A DNA stretch of 64,000 bases from RUG13409 sp045546135 (GCA_045546135.1 JAZQCD010000003.1:5099-69098); one strand, 5' to 3'. Positions 26,261 through 36,022 are shown, counted from the stretch's first letter. The notes: a model not told the origin generated them from the sequence alone. Numbers and translations: made by a program.

Positions 26261-26296
26261 ACGATTTTCCCCCCTGCCATGCTGCATGAAAGCATA

Positions 26297-26986
26297 TTAT
26301 TCTATATTTTTGAGCGCTTCCTGAGCCGCTCTTAGCTCTGCTTCTTTTTTGGACCTGCCGGCTCCTCTTGCAAGCTCTTTGCCGCTTAAGAAAACTGCTG
26401 CAGTGAAGGTCTTGTCGTGGTCCGGGCCTTCCTCTCCTACTATCCTGTATTCCGGCATTATCTTGCCGTTTTTTTGGAAGTATTCCTGAAGCCTTGTCTT
26501 GTAGTCTGCAGGGAAGCGGTCCTTGCTTGCTCTTTCTATGGTAGATGCCATGAGCTTATTAACAGTATCGATGGCAGGAAGTATGCCTCCGTCCACATAT
26601 ACGGCAGCTATCAATGCTTCCACAAGGTCAGAAGTGATGGAATAGCGTTTCCTGCCGCCCTTTACTTCCTCGCCCTTTCCAAGGAGCATGTATTCGTTGA
26701 GATGTGTTTCTTCAGCCACTTTCCCAAGAGCCTCTTCACACACTATCTCGGCCCTTAGCTTTGACATGAAACCTTCCTGCTTTTCAGGAAAGCGGTAATA
26801 TAGATCTGCGCCTATGACCATGTCAAGGATGGCATCGCCGAGGAACTCAAGCCTTTCGTTCCCTCTTGTAGAGCTGCCAAGGTAATCGTTGGCATAGGAA
26901 CTGTGCGTAAGACCTGTCATAAGTATGTTCTTGTCTTTAAATGTGTAGCCGAGTATCTTTTCTACTTCTTCAATACTTTTGTCCAT
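26297..26986 (-). CDS. rnc: Ribonuclease III
   Basis: The roughly 229-residue product has the RNase III catalytic signature NERLEFLGDAILDMVI (near residue 45), the second catalytic region around DLVEALIAAVYVDGG, and a C-terminal double-stranded RNA-binding domain ending GRSKKEAELRAAQEAL. It processes rRNA precursors and structured mRNAs. ATG at 26986 behind GGTGG is preferred over the in-frame GTG at 26995. Normally rnc is followed directly by smc and ftsY; here the S8 protease and XRE genes intervene. Confidence 0.95.
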   Translation of the reverse strand: MDKSIEEVEKILGYTFKDKNILMTGLTHSSYANDYLGSSTRGNERLEFLGDAILDMVIGADLYYRFPEKQEGFMSKLRAEIVCEEALGKVAEETHLNEYMLLGKGEEVKGGRKRYSITSDLVEALIAAVYVDGGILPAIDTVNKLMASTIERASKDRFPADYKTRLQEYFQKNGKIMPEYRIVGEEGPDHDKTFTAAVFLSGKELARGAGRSKKEAELRAAQEALKNIE

Positions 26987-27028
26987 TAGATCCACCGAAT
27001 AAAATTATGAGTGATGATCAAACATCCA

Positions 27029-28372
27029 TCACAGGTCTCTTCTCTTTTTCCATCCTCCTGTTTTGTATCTTACAAGAAGAGCTACTGCAGTAACCAGCCA
27101 TGATACACCGTATGCAAGAGCAAGGGAATATACATTAGGATACTTTACGAATACAGTATTGACCCAGATGAGTCTGACACCTGCTATACCAACAAGAGAG
27201 ATCACAGCAGGCACTATTACATCTCCGCAGCCCTTCAGAACACCGCTCATTATCTCGATGACAGTCCAAAGGAAGTAAGGGACTACGAAGAAGAGCATGA
27301 CCTTGTATGCAAGTTCGCAGACCTCTTCGTTATCAAGGAAGAAGGGGAAGAGGTTCCTTGCAAAGAGTATGAGTATGACGCATATGCCTATTGTAAAGAG
27401 CATGAAGTTCCTCATGCCTTTCTTTGTAGCTTCTTTTACTCTGTCGAGCTTTCCTGCGCCGTAGTTTTGTCCTACGAAGTTCATCACTGCAACTCCGCCC
27501 GCATTTACTATGGCCCAGTATATTCCGTCGACCTTTCCCGTAAGGGCCCATGCAGCCACAACGGATGTGCCGAGGCTGTTGATACCCACCTGAATGGTCG
27601 TATTGGTTATGCCGTATACTATCTGCTGAACAGCTGAAGGAAAACCGTATTTGACTGTTGCCTTTATTGCTGAAATGCTCAGGTTTTTAAAGGAAAGCCT
27701 GAACTTGTAATCCTCCTTTGTAAGGAGCATCTGAAGAAGAACAAGGAAGAAACTTATGAGCTGCGAAAATGCAGTTGCAGCTGCAGCTCCGGCAACTCCA
27801 AGTCTATATATCTTAACGAGAACATAGTCGAGGACTATATTCGTAAGGCAGCATGCGCAAAGATAGATAAAGGGCCTTGTAGAATCTCCCGATGCCCTTA
27901 TGATGCCTGCTCCCATATTGTAGAGCATGACAGCAAAAGCTGCTGCAAAGCAGTACTTAAGATAGATATCAGCCTGATCTATAGTATCTGCAGGGGTTTT
28001 AAGATATGCAAGGAGATCCTTTGAAAAGATGCATCCGAGTATTGAGATAGCGACTCCCAGGGCAGCGCAAAACCACATGGATGTGCTGACTGCTTTCCTT
28101 ATCTTTTCACTGTCCCTTATGCCGTAAAGCTGCGCAACATAAACAGATGCGCCTCCTGTTAGAGCAATAAAGGATCCTACCATCAGATTGAGGATCTGTG
28201 TAACGCTGCCCGATATAGCCGCAAAGGCTTGGGTCCCGCAATACTTGCCCACTATGAGTGCATCAACTGTGTTGTAAAGCTGCTGTACTATGGCGCCGAC
28301 GGCGATGGGTATGAAGAAAGTAAAAAGCTTTCCCCATACCTCACCGACAGTCAGATCATGTTTTTCATTCAT
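27029..28372 (-). CDS. MATE family efflux transporter
   Basis: The 447-residue product has the 12-span MATE plan in two homologous halves. Typical segments are FFIPIAVGAIVQQLYNTVDALIVGKY at the N-terminus (split here by the first membrane turn) and NAGGVAVMNFVGQNYGAGK near residue 270. MATE proteins export drugs or metabolites using sodium or proton gradients. The substrate is not predictable. It lies between valS and rnc with 30- and 42-base gaps and no clear promoter or ribosome binding site, so it is probably expressed from the valS promoter. Confidence 0.92.
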   Translation of the reverse strand: MNEKHDLTVGEVWGKLFTFFIPIAVGAIVQQLYNTVDALIVGKYCGTQAFAAISGSVTQILNLMVGSFIALTGGASVYVAQLYGIRDSEKIRKAVSTSMWFCAALGVAISILGCIFSKDLLAYLKTPADTIDQADIYLKYCFAAAFAVMLYNMGAGIIRASGDSTRPFIYLCACCLTNIVLDYVLVKIYRLGVAGAAAATAFSQLISFFLVLLQMLLTKEDYKFRLSFKNLSISAIKATVKYGFPSAVQQIVYGITNTTIQVGINSLGTSVVAAWALTGKVDGIYWAIVNAGGVAVMNFVGQNYGAGKLDRVKEATKKGMRNFMLFTIGICVILILFARNLFPFFLDNEEVCELAYKVMLFFVVPYFLWTVIEIMSGVLKGCGDVIVPAVISLVGIAGVRLIWVNTVFVKYPNVYSLALAYGVSWLVTAVALLVRYKTGGWKKRRDL

Positions 28373-28402
28373 TAAATATTGTCTCTGTTTCTTTTAAGAT
28401 GT

Positions 28403-31072
28403 TTAGAGTTTCTTCTCGACTTCGCTGATCCTGGCTAATGTCTTTTCAAGAAGATCTTTGTAGTTTGCAAGTTTGTCTCTTTCTGCCTGAACGACGTTTT
28501 CAGGAGCTCTTGAGACAAAGTTCTGGTTTGCAAGCTTTCCTTCCTGAGCAGCTACATTCTTTGTGTACTGCTCCTTATCCTTAAGAAGCTTTGCCATCTC
28601 CTCCTTGTAGTCTACAAGGTCATCCATGGGAACATAGATCTCTATGCCCGGAAGGACTGCAGATTTGACATCGGAAGGAAGCTCATCCTTGCTCTTTGCA
28701 AAGGTGAGGCTTTCAAGCCCTGCAAGGCTTAAAAGATATTTTTCACCCTTTCTTGCAGCATCCTCATATCCTTCGTCAGGAATGACTATAGCCTTTATCT
28801 TCTTTCCGGGAAGAACGCCCACCTCTGAGCGTATGTTCCTTATGGCTTTGATCATGCCCATGGAAAGTTCAACTGTCTTTACGTCGTCTTTGTATTCCTT
28901 ATCAAGAAGCATTGGCCAGTCAGCCATGATGATAAGAGAAGGCTCTCCTTCTTCCTTTGGAAGGTGTCCCCAGATCTCTTCCGTAATGAACGGCATGAAG
29001 GGGTGAAGGAGTTTAAGAAGTTTTTTAAGGCAATCAAGAAGCACGAATCTTGCTGAAGCCTTATCGTCCTCATTTTCTCCGTAAAGCCTTGCCTTTGTAA
29101 ACTCTATGTACCAGTCGCAATAGTTGTTCCAGATGAGGTCGTAGATCTTTCCCGCAGCAAGAGCAAGTTCGAACTTGTCCATATTTGCAGTTATATCCTT
29201 TACTGCGTCGTCTATGGTCTGAAGCATCCAGCGGTCCTCCGTCTGAAGAACTGCTGTATCCTTGGTCGCTATATTCTTAAGGTCTCCGTTCTCATCATAG
29301 AGGTTCATGATGACGAACCTTGAAGCGTTCCAAAGCTTGTTTCCAAAGTTCCTTGCAGATGCTACCTTCTCGTCCTGATAACGTATATCAGATCCGGGAG
29401 CTATACCTGAAAGGAGCATGAAACGAAGAGCGTCAGCTCCGTATATATCTATGACTTCAAGAGGATCTATGCCGTTGCCAAGAGACTTTGACATCTTTCT
29501 TCCAAGGCTGTCCCTTACAAGTCCGTGGATGAGCACATGCTTGAAAGGAGCCTGCTTCATAACTTCGACTCCTGAGAATATCATCCTTGCTACCCAGAAG
29601 AATATGATGTCGTACCCAGTTACGAGCACGCTTGTTGGATAGAACTTTTCAAGGTCAGCTGTCTTTTCAGGCCAGCCAAGAGTGCTGAAAGGCCAAAGAG
29701 CAGATGAGAACCAGGTATCAAGGACATCCTCGTCCTGTCTGAAGTGTGTGCATCCGCACTTAGGACATACAGATGGCATTTCCTTTGCAACGACCATTTC
29801 GCCGCAATCCTCGCAGTAGTATGCGGGGATCCTGTGTCCCCACCAAAGCTGTCGGCTTATGCACCAGTCCTTGATGTCTTCCATCCAGTGATAATATATC
29901 TTGTCGAATCTGTCGGGAACGAAGACTGTGTCTCCTCTTCTTACGGCCTCGATAGCAGGCTTTGCAAGAGGCTCCATCTTTACGAACCACTGCTCGGAGA
30001 TCCTCGGTTCAACTGCATTGTGGCAGCGATAGCAAGTACCTGTAGGAATGGTCATATCCTCTGTCTTTACAAGATATCCTGCTTCTTCGAGATCCTTTAC
30101 CCATGCTTTTCTGCACTCGTATCTGTCCATGCCTGCATACTTTCCTGCGACATCGAGCATAGTGCCGTCCTCAGCCATGAACTCTATCATGCCAAGGCCC
30201 TGTCTCTGACCTACCTCAAAGTCGTTAGGATCTGCATTAGGCGTGATCTTTACAGCGCCTGTACCTTTAGTCATGTCAGGATAGGGGTCTGCAACTATAG
30301 GCATCTCTCTTCCGACCAAAGGAAGCATTACTTTCTTTCCTACGAGATCTTTGTATCTTTCATCTTCGGGATTTACTGCTACTGCAACATCACCGAACAT
30401 TGTTTCAGGTCTTGATGTAGCTACAACTATCCCTTCCGAACCGTCAACGCCCGGATAGCGGAAGTAGTAGTACTTGCCCTGAACGTCTTCGTGCTCGACT
30501 TCTATGTCGGAAAGAGCTGACTTGCAAACAGGGCACCAGTTGATGAGCCTTGCGCCCTTGTAAATGAGTCCTTTGTTGTAAAGGTTTATGAAGTGCTCCT
30601 TTACTGCATTATTGCAGCCTTCGTCCATGGTGAAGCGCTCTCTTGTCCAGTCGCAGCTTGCACCCATCTTGCGCTGCTGCATGGTGATACGGTTCCCGTA
30701 TTCTTCTTTCCATGCCCATGCGCGCTTTAGGAACTCTTCTCTTCCAAGTTCCTCTTTTGTCTTTCCTTCTTCTTGTCTTATCTTGTCTACGACCTTGACT
30801 TCCGTAGCTATAGATGCGTGATCCGTTCCGGGAAGCCAAAGGGTGTCGTAGCCCTGCATTCTCTTAAAACGGACAAGCACATCCTGAAGGGAGATATCCA
30901 TAGCATGACCCATGTGAAGTTGACCTGTGATGTTTGGAGGCGGCATTACTATAGTGAAGTGATCCTTTCCTCCTTTGGTCTCGGGCGTAAAGCATTTTGA
31001 ATCTTCCCATTCCTTGTAAATGCGATCCTCAAAAGTCTTTGGATCGTAATTCTTAGGCAGATTTTTGTCCAT
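28403..31072 (-). CDS. valS: Valine--tRNA ligase
   Basis: The 889-residue product is a class I synthetase of usual ValS length. It has PPNITGQLHMGHAMD (the HIGH box variant, near residue 50), the editing domain with VVATSRPETMFGDVAV (near 220), a zinc-type CxxC region (CEDCGEMVVAKEMPSVCPKC), GRKMSKSLGNGIDP (KMSKS box, near 530), the anticodon-binding domain and the C-terminal coiled-coil arm. It charges tRNA-Val. AGGAG lies eight bases before the ATG. No T-box leader is seen in the 100 bases between the promoter and start. Confidence 0.97.
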   Translation of the reverse strand: MDKNLPKNYDPKTFEDRIYKEWEDSKCFTPETKGGKDHFTIVMPPPNITGQLHMGHAMDISLQDVLVRFKRMQGYDTLWLPGTDHASIATEVKVVDKIRQEEGKTKEELGREEFLKRAWAWKEEYGNRITMQQRKMGASCDWTRERFTMDEGCNNAVKEHFINLYNKGLIYKGARLINWCPVCKSALSDIEVEHEDVQGKYYYFRYPGVDGSEGIVVATSRPETMFGDVAVAVNPEDERYKDLVGKKVMLPLVGREMPIVADPYPDMTKGTGAVKITPNADPNDFEVGQRQGLGMIEFMAEDGTMLDVAGKYAGMDRYECRKAWVKDLEEAGYLVKTEDMTIPTGTCYRCHNAVEPRISEQWFVKMEPLAKPAIEAVRRGDTVFVPDRFDKIYYHWMEDIKDWCISRQLWWGHRIPAYYCEDCGEMVVAKEMPSVCPKCGCTHFRQDEDVLDTWFSSALWPFSTLGWPEKTADLEKFYPTSVLVTGYDIIFFWVARMIFSGVEVMKQAPFKHVLIHGLVRDSLGRKMSKSLGNGIDPLEVIDIYGADALRFMLLSGIAPGSDIRYQDEKVASARNFGNKLWNASRFVIMNLYDENGDLKNIATKDTAVLQTEDRWMLQTIDDAVKDITANMDKFELALAAGKIYDLIWNNYCDWYIEFTKARLYGENEDDKASARFVLLDCLKKLLKLLHPFMPFITEEIWGHLPKEEGEPSLIIMADWPMLLDKEYKDDVKTVELSMGMIKAIRNIRSEVGVLPGKKIKAIVIPDEGYEDAARKGEKYLLSLAGLESLTFAKSKDELPSDVKSAVLPGIEIYVPMDDLVDYKEEMAKLLKDKEQYTKNVAAQEGKLANQNFVSRAPENVVQAERDKLANYKDLLEKTLARISEVEKKL

Positions 31073-31130
31073 TTTTCTTACTCCTGATACTTTAAAAAAC
31101 TGTACTGATTTGCATATTTGCTAAAGAAAT

Positions 31131-31159
31131 ATTGTATCCTACATCCCTTGATTTTACAA
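31131..31159 (-). promoter_or_regulatory. valS promoter
   Basis: On the minus strand TTGTAA (31159-31154) and TACAAT (31136-31131) are separated by 17 bases. It lies just after the asnA terminator and gives a leader of about 50 bases, too short for a T-box riboswitch. Confidence 0.65.
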
Positions 31160-31169
31160 GAGATAAAAG

Positions 31170-31201
31170 CATTTAAAAGCAGCAGCGAAAAACGCTGCTG
31201 C
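31170..31201 (-). terminator. Intrinsic terminator of the murI-asnA operon
   Basis: On the minus strand GCAGCAGCG and CGCTGCTGC pair perfectly around a five-T loop and are followed by TTTTAAAT. It begins 11 bases past the asnA stop codon. Confidence 0.85.
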
Positions 31202-31211
31202 CTTAGAATCT

Positions 31212-32222
31212 TTACAATATGAGTATGCCTGCTTCCCTGCAGCGGCTTCTTGTCTCTTCATCCCAGACTGCAGACTGCACTTCTCCTATATGAGCGTTGC
31301 CCATGAGGAGCATGCAAAGCCGGCTCTGGCCTATGCCGCCTCCGATAGTATAGGGGAGCTTTCCCGCAAGCAGGTCCCTGTGGAATGGGAATTCCCTTCT
31401 ATAGTCACAACCCGAAGCTTTGAGCTGCCTGTCAAGGCTTTCGGGACTTACCCTTATGCCCATGCTCGATATCTCAAGGGCTTCTCCTAAGACCTCGTTC
31501 CAAAAGAGGAGATCTCCGTTAAGATCCCAGTCGTCATAATCCGGCGCTCTTCCGTCATGAGGCTTGCCGCTCTTTAAAGGACCTCCGATCTTCATAATGA
31601 AGGTCGTATGATGATCCTTTACAAAAGCATTTTCTCTTTCCTTTGAACTAAGACCCGGATACATATCCTCGAGCTCTTGAGATGTTATGAAAGCAACGTT
31701 CCTGTCCTTGTATGAAAGTCCGTAAAGAGCAGGATACTGCTTTCTTAGTTCAAGCTCTGTATCGCATATAGCATAGACTATCCTTTTTACGACATCCTTT
31801 AGATAATCTTCATTCCTGTCCTTTTCTTCTATGACCTTTTCCCAGTCCCACTGGTCTACATAGATGGAGTGGATATTGTCAAGCTCTTCATCCCTTCTGA
31901 TTGCATTCATGTCCGTATACAGGCCCTTGCCTACATAGAAGTTGTAATCCTTAAGAGCCTGCCTTTTCCACTTTGCAAGGGACTGGACCACCTGGCAATG
32001 CCTGCCGTCCTCCTTGATATCGAAATCGACAGGTCTTTCGATGCCGCTTAAGTCATCATTGAGTCCTGTAGATGCTTCAAGGAAAAGCGGAGCTGATACA
32101 CGGCTAAGATCAAGCTGCTCGCAGAGCTTTTCTTCAAATATGTGATGTATCTTGCTTATGGCTTTTTGAGTGTCGTAGGAATCGAGCTTTGCTCTGTAAC
32201 CTTTTGGTATTATGAGTTTCAT
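31212..32222 (-). CDS. asnA: Aspartate--ammonia ligase (asparagine synthetase A)
   Basis: The 336-residue product matches AsnA in length and landmarks: KLCEQLDLSRVSAPLFLE, TGLNDDLSGIERPVDFDI near the N-terminus, YVDQWDWEKV, and the C-terminal GGGIGQSRLCMLLMG. It is a class II synthetase-like enzyme that makes asparagine from aspartate and ammonia with ATP. Its ATG overlaps the end of the dicarboxylate transporter by four bases. It is the last gene of the seven-gene operon that starts with murI, and the terminator follows. The link with an aspartate/glutamate-type transporter suggests that imported aspartate may be amidated here. Confidence 0.96.
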   Translation of the reverse strand: MKLIIPKGYRAKLDSYDTQKAISKIHHIFEEKLCEQLDLSRVSAPLFLEASTGLNDDLSGIERPVDFDIKEDGRHCQVVQSLAKWKRQALKDYNFYVGKGLYTDMNAIRRDEELDNIHSIYVDQWDWEKVIEEKDRNEDYLKDVVKRIVYAICDTELELRKQYPALYGLSYKDRNVAFITSQELEDMYPGLSSKERENAFVKDHHTTFIMKIGGPLKSGKPHDGRAPDYDDWDLNGDLLFWNEVLGEALEISSMGIRVSPESLDRQLKASGCDYRREFPFHRDLLAGKLPYTIGGGIGQSRLCMLLMGNAHIGEVQSAVWDEETRSRCREAGILIL

Positions 32223-33391
32223 TTTTCTCTCCTTTTGCTCAAAAGTATGTTCGCTGATATGTCTCCTGTTACATTAAGAGTAGTATAACTCATATCGAGG
32301 AATTTATATATACCGCTGTAAAAACCTATGAATCCAAGGGGTATGCCCATCATTTCAAGATAGCTTGCTCCTATGACTATGCCGCCTCCGGGGATGCCGG
32401 GCGCTGCCATATTAAGGAGCAAAGATGCAAGGAGCATGAGAAGATATGCTCCAAAGTCTATCTCTATTCCGTAAAGCCTTGAGCAAAATATGCCAAGAAG
32501 AGCAAAGGATACGGCTCCTCCGCACATGTGTATGGTGCAGCCAAGAGGAACTACTACATCTGTCACTTCTTTTTTTATTCCGAACTCTTCATTGCAAAGC
32601 TTTACTGTATAGGGCAAAGCAGCAGCGCTGCTGCATGTAGTTATGGTCATGATCCATATCCTGTATACCTTTTTGATATACTCAAAAGGAGTTATTTTAG
32701 TAAAGAAATATACAGGAAGTATCATCACTGCTATGAGCACTGCCAAAGAGCAAAGATATGCAGTCCCTATGTATCTTATTCCTATGCCAAGTAGAATATC
32801 TCCGTATTTGCTCACAGATGAAGCCATAAGAGAAAAGACTGCTATAGGCGTCGTATACATAAAGATCTCCAAAGCCTTTGAGAAAAAATCTCTTACTCTT
32901 TCAAGAAAGCAAAATACAGGTTCTGAAGCCTTTATCATGGATCCGATCTTTCCAATGACCCATGCAAGGACAATTATGAAAAAGACTTTAGGAGATATGA
33001 ATACTTCGGAAAGGTCCTTTGGAAGGAGATTAAGTATCATGCCTTTAAGTGTCACATCGATAGTGCTTCCGATCCAGGTCCCTCCTTCAAACTCAAAACC
33101 CTTTGCGGGATCTGCGATGACAGTGATAAGAGATGCGAGCAAAAAAGAAGCTGTGAACATGACCGTAAAAAGAAGGACAGACCTTAAGACGAGTCTGTCT
33201 TTGTTGTTTGCAGTCCTGTATATGGATGATGCTATGCCCGTAAAAATGACAGGCCCTATGAAGACCTTGAGCACTGCAACATACCAGGTCCCTATAAACT
33301 CTATATATGGGACAAGGTCCTTAAAGAAGATGCCAAACAAGATCCCAAGAACAAGTCCACAAAGCGTGAGGATGCTAAAGATCTTTTTCAT
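32219..33391 (-). CDS. Dicarboxylate/amino acid:cation symporter (DAACS family)
   Basis: The 390-residue product has the SLC1/GltP fold with about eight spans and two re-entrant loops. The second loop and binding site are recognisable in MAAPGIPGGGIVIGASYLEM (near residue 335). The serine-rich first loop appears as TTCSSAAALPYTVKL (near 258). Relatives import glutamate, aspartate, C4-dicarboxylates or serine with sodium or protons. Substrate is not fixed by sequence; the overlapping asnA gene favours aspartate. It overlaps dapL by 17 bases and asnA by four. Confidence 0.9.
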   Translation of the reverse strand: MKKIFSILTLCGLVLGILFGIFFKDLVPYIEFIGTWYVAVLKVFIGPVIFTGIASSIYRTANNKDRLVLRSVLLFTVMFTASFLLASLITVIADPAKGFEFEGGTWIGSTIDVTLKGMILNLLPKDLSEVFISPKVFFIIVLAWVIGKIGSMIKASEPVFCFLERVRDFFSKALEIFMYTTPIAVFSLMASSVSKYGDILLGIGIRYIGTAYLCSLAVLIAVMILPVYFFTKITPFEYIKKVYRIWIMTITTCSSAAALPYTVKLCNEEFGIKKEVTDVVVPLGCTIHMCGGAVSFALLGIFCSRLYGIEIDFGAYLLMLLASLLLNMAAPGIPGGGIVIGASYLEMMGIPLGFIGFYSGIYKFLDMSYTTLNVTGDISANILLSKRREK

Positions 33392-34544
33392 AATATCTCT
33401 TTATCCTCCCTATCGCCCTTAAGCAGTCGAGTCTGCTTCCAAGAGAACTGATCCTAATGTGATGCCTTCCATTTGATCCAAATACAGCGCCGGGGACCAC
33501 GACGATGTTTAATTTTTTAAGGAAAAAGTCAAAGGCATCCCAGCACTCCATCTTATCCGGAGTCTGGACCCAAAGGTAAGGAGAATCAACTCCGCCCGTA
33601 ACTGTGAATCCGCAGGAAAGAAGGCATTCTCTTAATATATATCCGTTGCTCTTGTATGATGCTATGCGCTCTTTGATCTCTTTTCTTGCTTCCGGAAGGT
33701 AGCATGCCATAGCGCCTCTTTGCGCTATGTAGGAAGCTCCGTTGAAGCGGTTGATGGTCCTCTCTCTCCAAAGAGCATGGATATCCTGACCAAACTCCTT
33801 TGGAAGGATGAAATATGAACACCGAACGCCTGAAAAGGAAGCGTTCTTTGAATATGAATGCATTTCTATGGCGCAGGTCCTGCTGCCTTCAAGTTCATAT
33901 ATGCTCATAGGGACGCCCGGAGACTCTATGAAATCTCTGTATACATTGTCATATATTATGACGGCGCCTTCTTTGTTTGCATATCTTATCCATTCAGACA
34001 GTTCATCTCTTGTATATGCATTTCCTACAGGATTGCAGGGAGAGCATATATATATGACGTCAAAGTGTTCCTTTGGCACTGTCATCTTGAAATCAGCGCT
34101 GCACTCAGCTTCATATACATCTCTTCCAAGAGCAAAAGCTCCGTTCTTGTATATAGGATAGGATGGGTTTCCTGTAAGTATGCGTATGTCTCTGTCAAAA
34201 AGCTCAAGGATCGCAGTGCTGTCAGTCTTCGTGCCGTCTCCTACATAAACTTCTTCAAAGGATATATCAAGTCCTTTGTAATCCTCTTTTGCTATGGTCC
34301 TTCTCAAAGCTTCTATACCCCAGTAAGCGCCGTAGCCCTGAAAACTGTCCATGGATGAAAGATCTAAGCAAGCATCCTCCATTGCCTTGGTGACAGCTTT
34401 TGGCACAGGAAAAGAGACATCCCCTATTCCAAGGGATACTATATCAGCATCCGGATGGGAAGCTTTGTATTCCTTTAAGAGCCTTGTTGACTTTGAAAAG
34501 GAATCCTCTTTTTCTATTTTAAAAAGCTTGTCATTTAGTTTCAT
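33375..34544 (-). CDS. dapL: LL-diaminopimelate aminotransferase
   Basis: The 389-residue product is a fold type I PLP enzyme with DapL-type landmarks: LGIGDVSFPVPKAV, GYGAYWGIEALR, YICSPCNPVGNAYTRDEL, YDNVYRDF, and the PLP lysine in SYSKNASFSGVRCSY (near residue 235). DapL converts tetrahydrodipicolinate directly to LL-diaminopimelate, the precursor of meso-DAP and lysine. Its N-terminus (KLFKIEKEDSF) differs from standard DapL, so a related amino-acid specificity is possible. It overlaps murE by four bases (ATGA), implying coupled translation and a role in peptidoglycan precursor supply. Confidence 0.85.
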   Translation of the reverse strand: MKLNDKLFKIEKEDSFSKSTRLLKEYKASHPDADIVSLGIGDVSFPVPKAVTKAMEDACLDLSSMDSFQGYGAYWGIEALRRTIAKEDYKGLDISFEEVYVGDGTKTDSTAILELFDRDIRILTGNPSYPIYKNGAFALGRDVYEAECSADFKMTVPKEHFDVIYICSPCNPVGNAYTRDELSEWIRYANKEGAVIIYDNVYRDFIESPGVPMSIYELEGSRTCAIEMHSYSKNASFSGVRCSYFILPKEFGQDIHALWRERTINRFNGASYIAQRGAMACYLPEARKEIKERIASYKSNGYILRECLLSCGFTVTGGVDSPYLWVQTPDKMECWDAFDFFLKKLNIVVVPGAVFGSNGRHHIRISSLGSRLDCLRAIGRIKRYYEKDL

Positions 34545-35998
34545 TGTCCCAATATGTTCTTTACTAACTTTGGATCAGATATATACGGATCGAAATCAAG
34601 CCTGTGCATGAAAGTATCCTGTCCCTTTCCAAGGACTAAGACGACGCTGTTTTTTTGGGCTTTAGTTATGGCTTTTCTTACTGCTTCTTCTCTGTTTACT
34701 ACTATCTCTCCCCTGCCGCCAAAAGATATGAGATTATCATAAACTTCTTTGCATATGTCTTTTGGATCTTCTCTAAAGGGATCGTCCTCCGTTATATATA
34801 CATAGTCGGCATACTTTGCTGCAGATCTTGGCATGCCCAATCTTCTTTCAGGAGCTTTGTTTCCGGGACATCCAAAGACAGCTACGATCTTTTCATTTGG
34901 ATATTCTTTTTTTGCAGATGCAAATATGTTATCAAGGGCAAATTCGTTGTGAGCAAAGTCCACTATGACAGTGACAGCTTTTTTAGTATCTCTAAAGATC
35001 TCCATCCTGCCGGGTGTCTTTGCTTCTCTAAGTCCCTTTGCTATCTCTTCCTTCTTTACTCCGTACTCAAGAGCAAATATGGATGCTATTGCAGCATTCT
35101 CTATATTGAAAAGCCCGGGCATAGTGATGGAAAGGGTCCCAAGGCCTGTCATATCAAAGAAGGTCTCTCCTTCTTTTTTATCTATATCAGTCACTTTGTA
35201 TATGGAGTCAGATATGGAGCTTACTCTTTTTAAAAGTTCCTCATCTTCTTCCTCACCTTGGAATGATGTATAAAGGCAGATGATCTTTTTAAGGAGACCT
35301 TTTTCTTTTGACTTTATGCAGGCATCAAGGACCTGATTGCTCCTGTCTGATCTTAAGTTGAGTATGAAAGTTTCGCACTGATCTATCAGCTTTAATTTGG
35401 AAGCAAAATAGTCTTCGATATCGCTGTGCTCGTCAGGGCCTATGTGATCCTCTGAAAAGTTTGTAAAGCAGCCTGCCTTGAAATGAAGACCAAGGCTCCT
35501 GTCATATTTAAGGGCCTGAGATGATACTTCCATACCGGCATATATGATGCCGCTTTTTACCATGTTGGAAAGATAGGTATTTAGCTCTATAGCTTCAGGA
35601 GTCGTCAGATGGCTTTCGACCTTTTCTATGCCGTCATAGTCGTCCACTGATGAAAGGTAGCCGAACTTTCCTTCTCCGCAAAGAGATGAATTCTCCATGA
35701 TACTCTTAAGGAAATACAAGGTCGTTGATTTTCCTTTTGTACCGGTGAGTCCAATGAGCTTAAGAGAAGATGAAGGATCTTTAAAAAAGTCCTTCGAATA
35801 CTCCGCCATCGCCTTCCTTATATCAGGCACCAAAATACAAGGTATGGAAGCCTTGTAGTCTGTCTCTGACACATAAGCTGCCGCGCCTTTCTCTATGACC
35901 TTATCCAAATATTCTTTTTTGAACTGCTTTCCCTTGCAAAAGAAGAGGCAATCCTTTACTGCCTTTCTTGAGTCAGAGACAAGCGCCGTATATTTCAT
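34541..35998 (-). CDS. murE: UDP-N-acetylmuramyl tripeptide synthase (MurE)
   Basis: The 485-residue product has the Mur ligase fold: an N-terminal UDP-binding domain, the P-loop GLTGTKGKSTT (83-93), TTPEAIELN (132-140), EVSSQAL (157-163), and a C-terminal domain starting near GRMEIF. MurE adds the third amino acid to UDP-MurNAc-Ala-Glu. At the substrate-selecting position meso-DAP enzymes carry DNPR; here residues 405-408 read DDPF within TEDDPFREDP, so the added amino acid is uncertain. It overlaps dapL by four bases. It stands outside a dcw cluster, and its ribosome binding site is weak (AAAGG, about 14 bases upstream). Confidence 0.88.
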   Translation of the reverse strand: MKYTALVSDSRKAVKDCLFFCKGKQFKKEYLDKVIEKGAAAYVSETDYKASIPCILVPDIRKAMAEYSKDFFKDPSSSLKLIGLTGTKGKSTTLYFLKSIMENSSLCGEGKFGYLSSVDDYDGIEKVESHLTTPEAIELNTYLSNMVKSGIIYAGMEVSSQALKYDRSLGLHFKAGCFTNFSEDHIGPDEHSDIEDYFASKLKLIDQCETFILNLRSDRSNQVLDACIKSKEKGLLKKIICLYTSFQGEEEDEELLKRVSSISDSIYKVTDIDKKEGETFFDMTGLGTLSITMPGLFNIENAAIASIFALEYGVKKEEIAKGLREAKTPGRMEIFRDTKKAVTVIVDFAHNEFALDNIFASAKKEYPNEKIVAVFGCPGNKAPERRLGMPRSAAKYADYVYITEDDPFREDPKDICKEVYDNLISFGGRGEIVVNREEAVRKAITKAQKNSVVLVLGKGQDTFMHRLDFDPYISDPKLVKNILGQ

Positions 35999-36022
35999 AT
36001 ATGGCCTAAATACCTTTCAAAA

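Noticed and set aside
31073..31130. Possible T-box riboswitch ahead of valS
   Set aside because: The leader is about 50 bases and has no T-box consensus or antiterminator.
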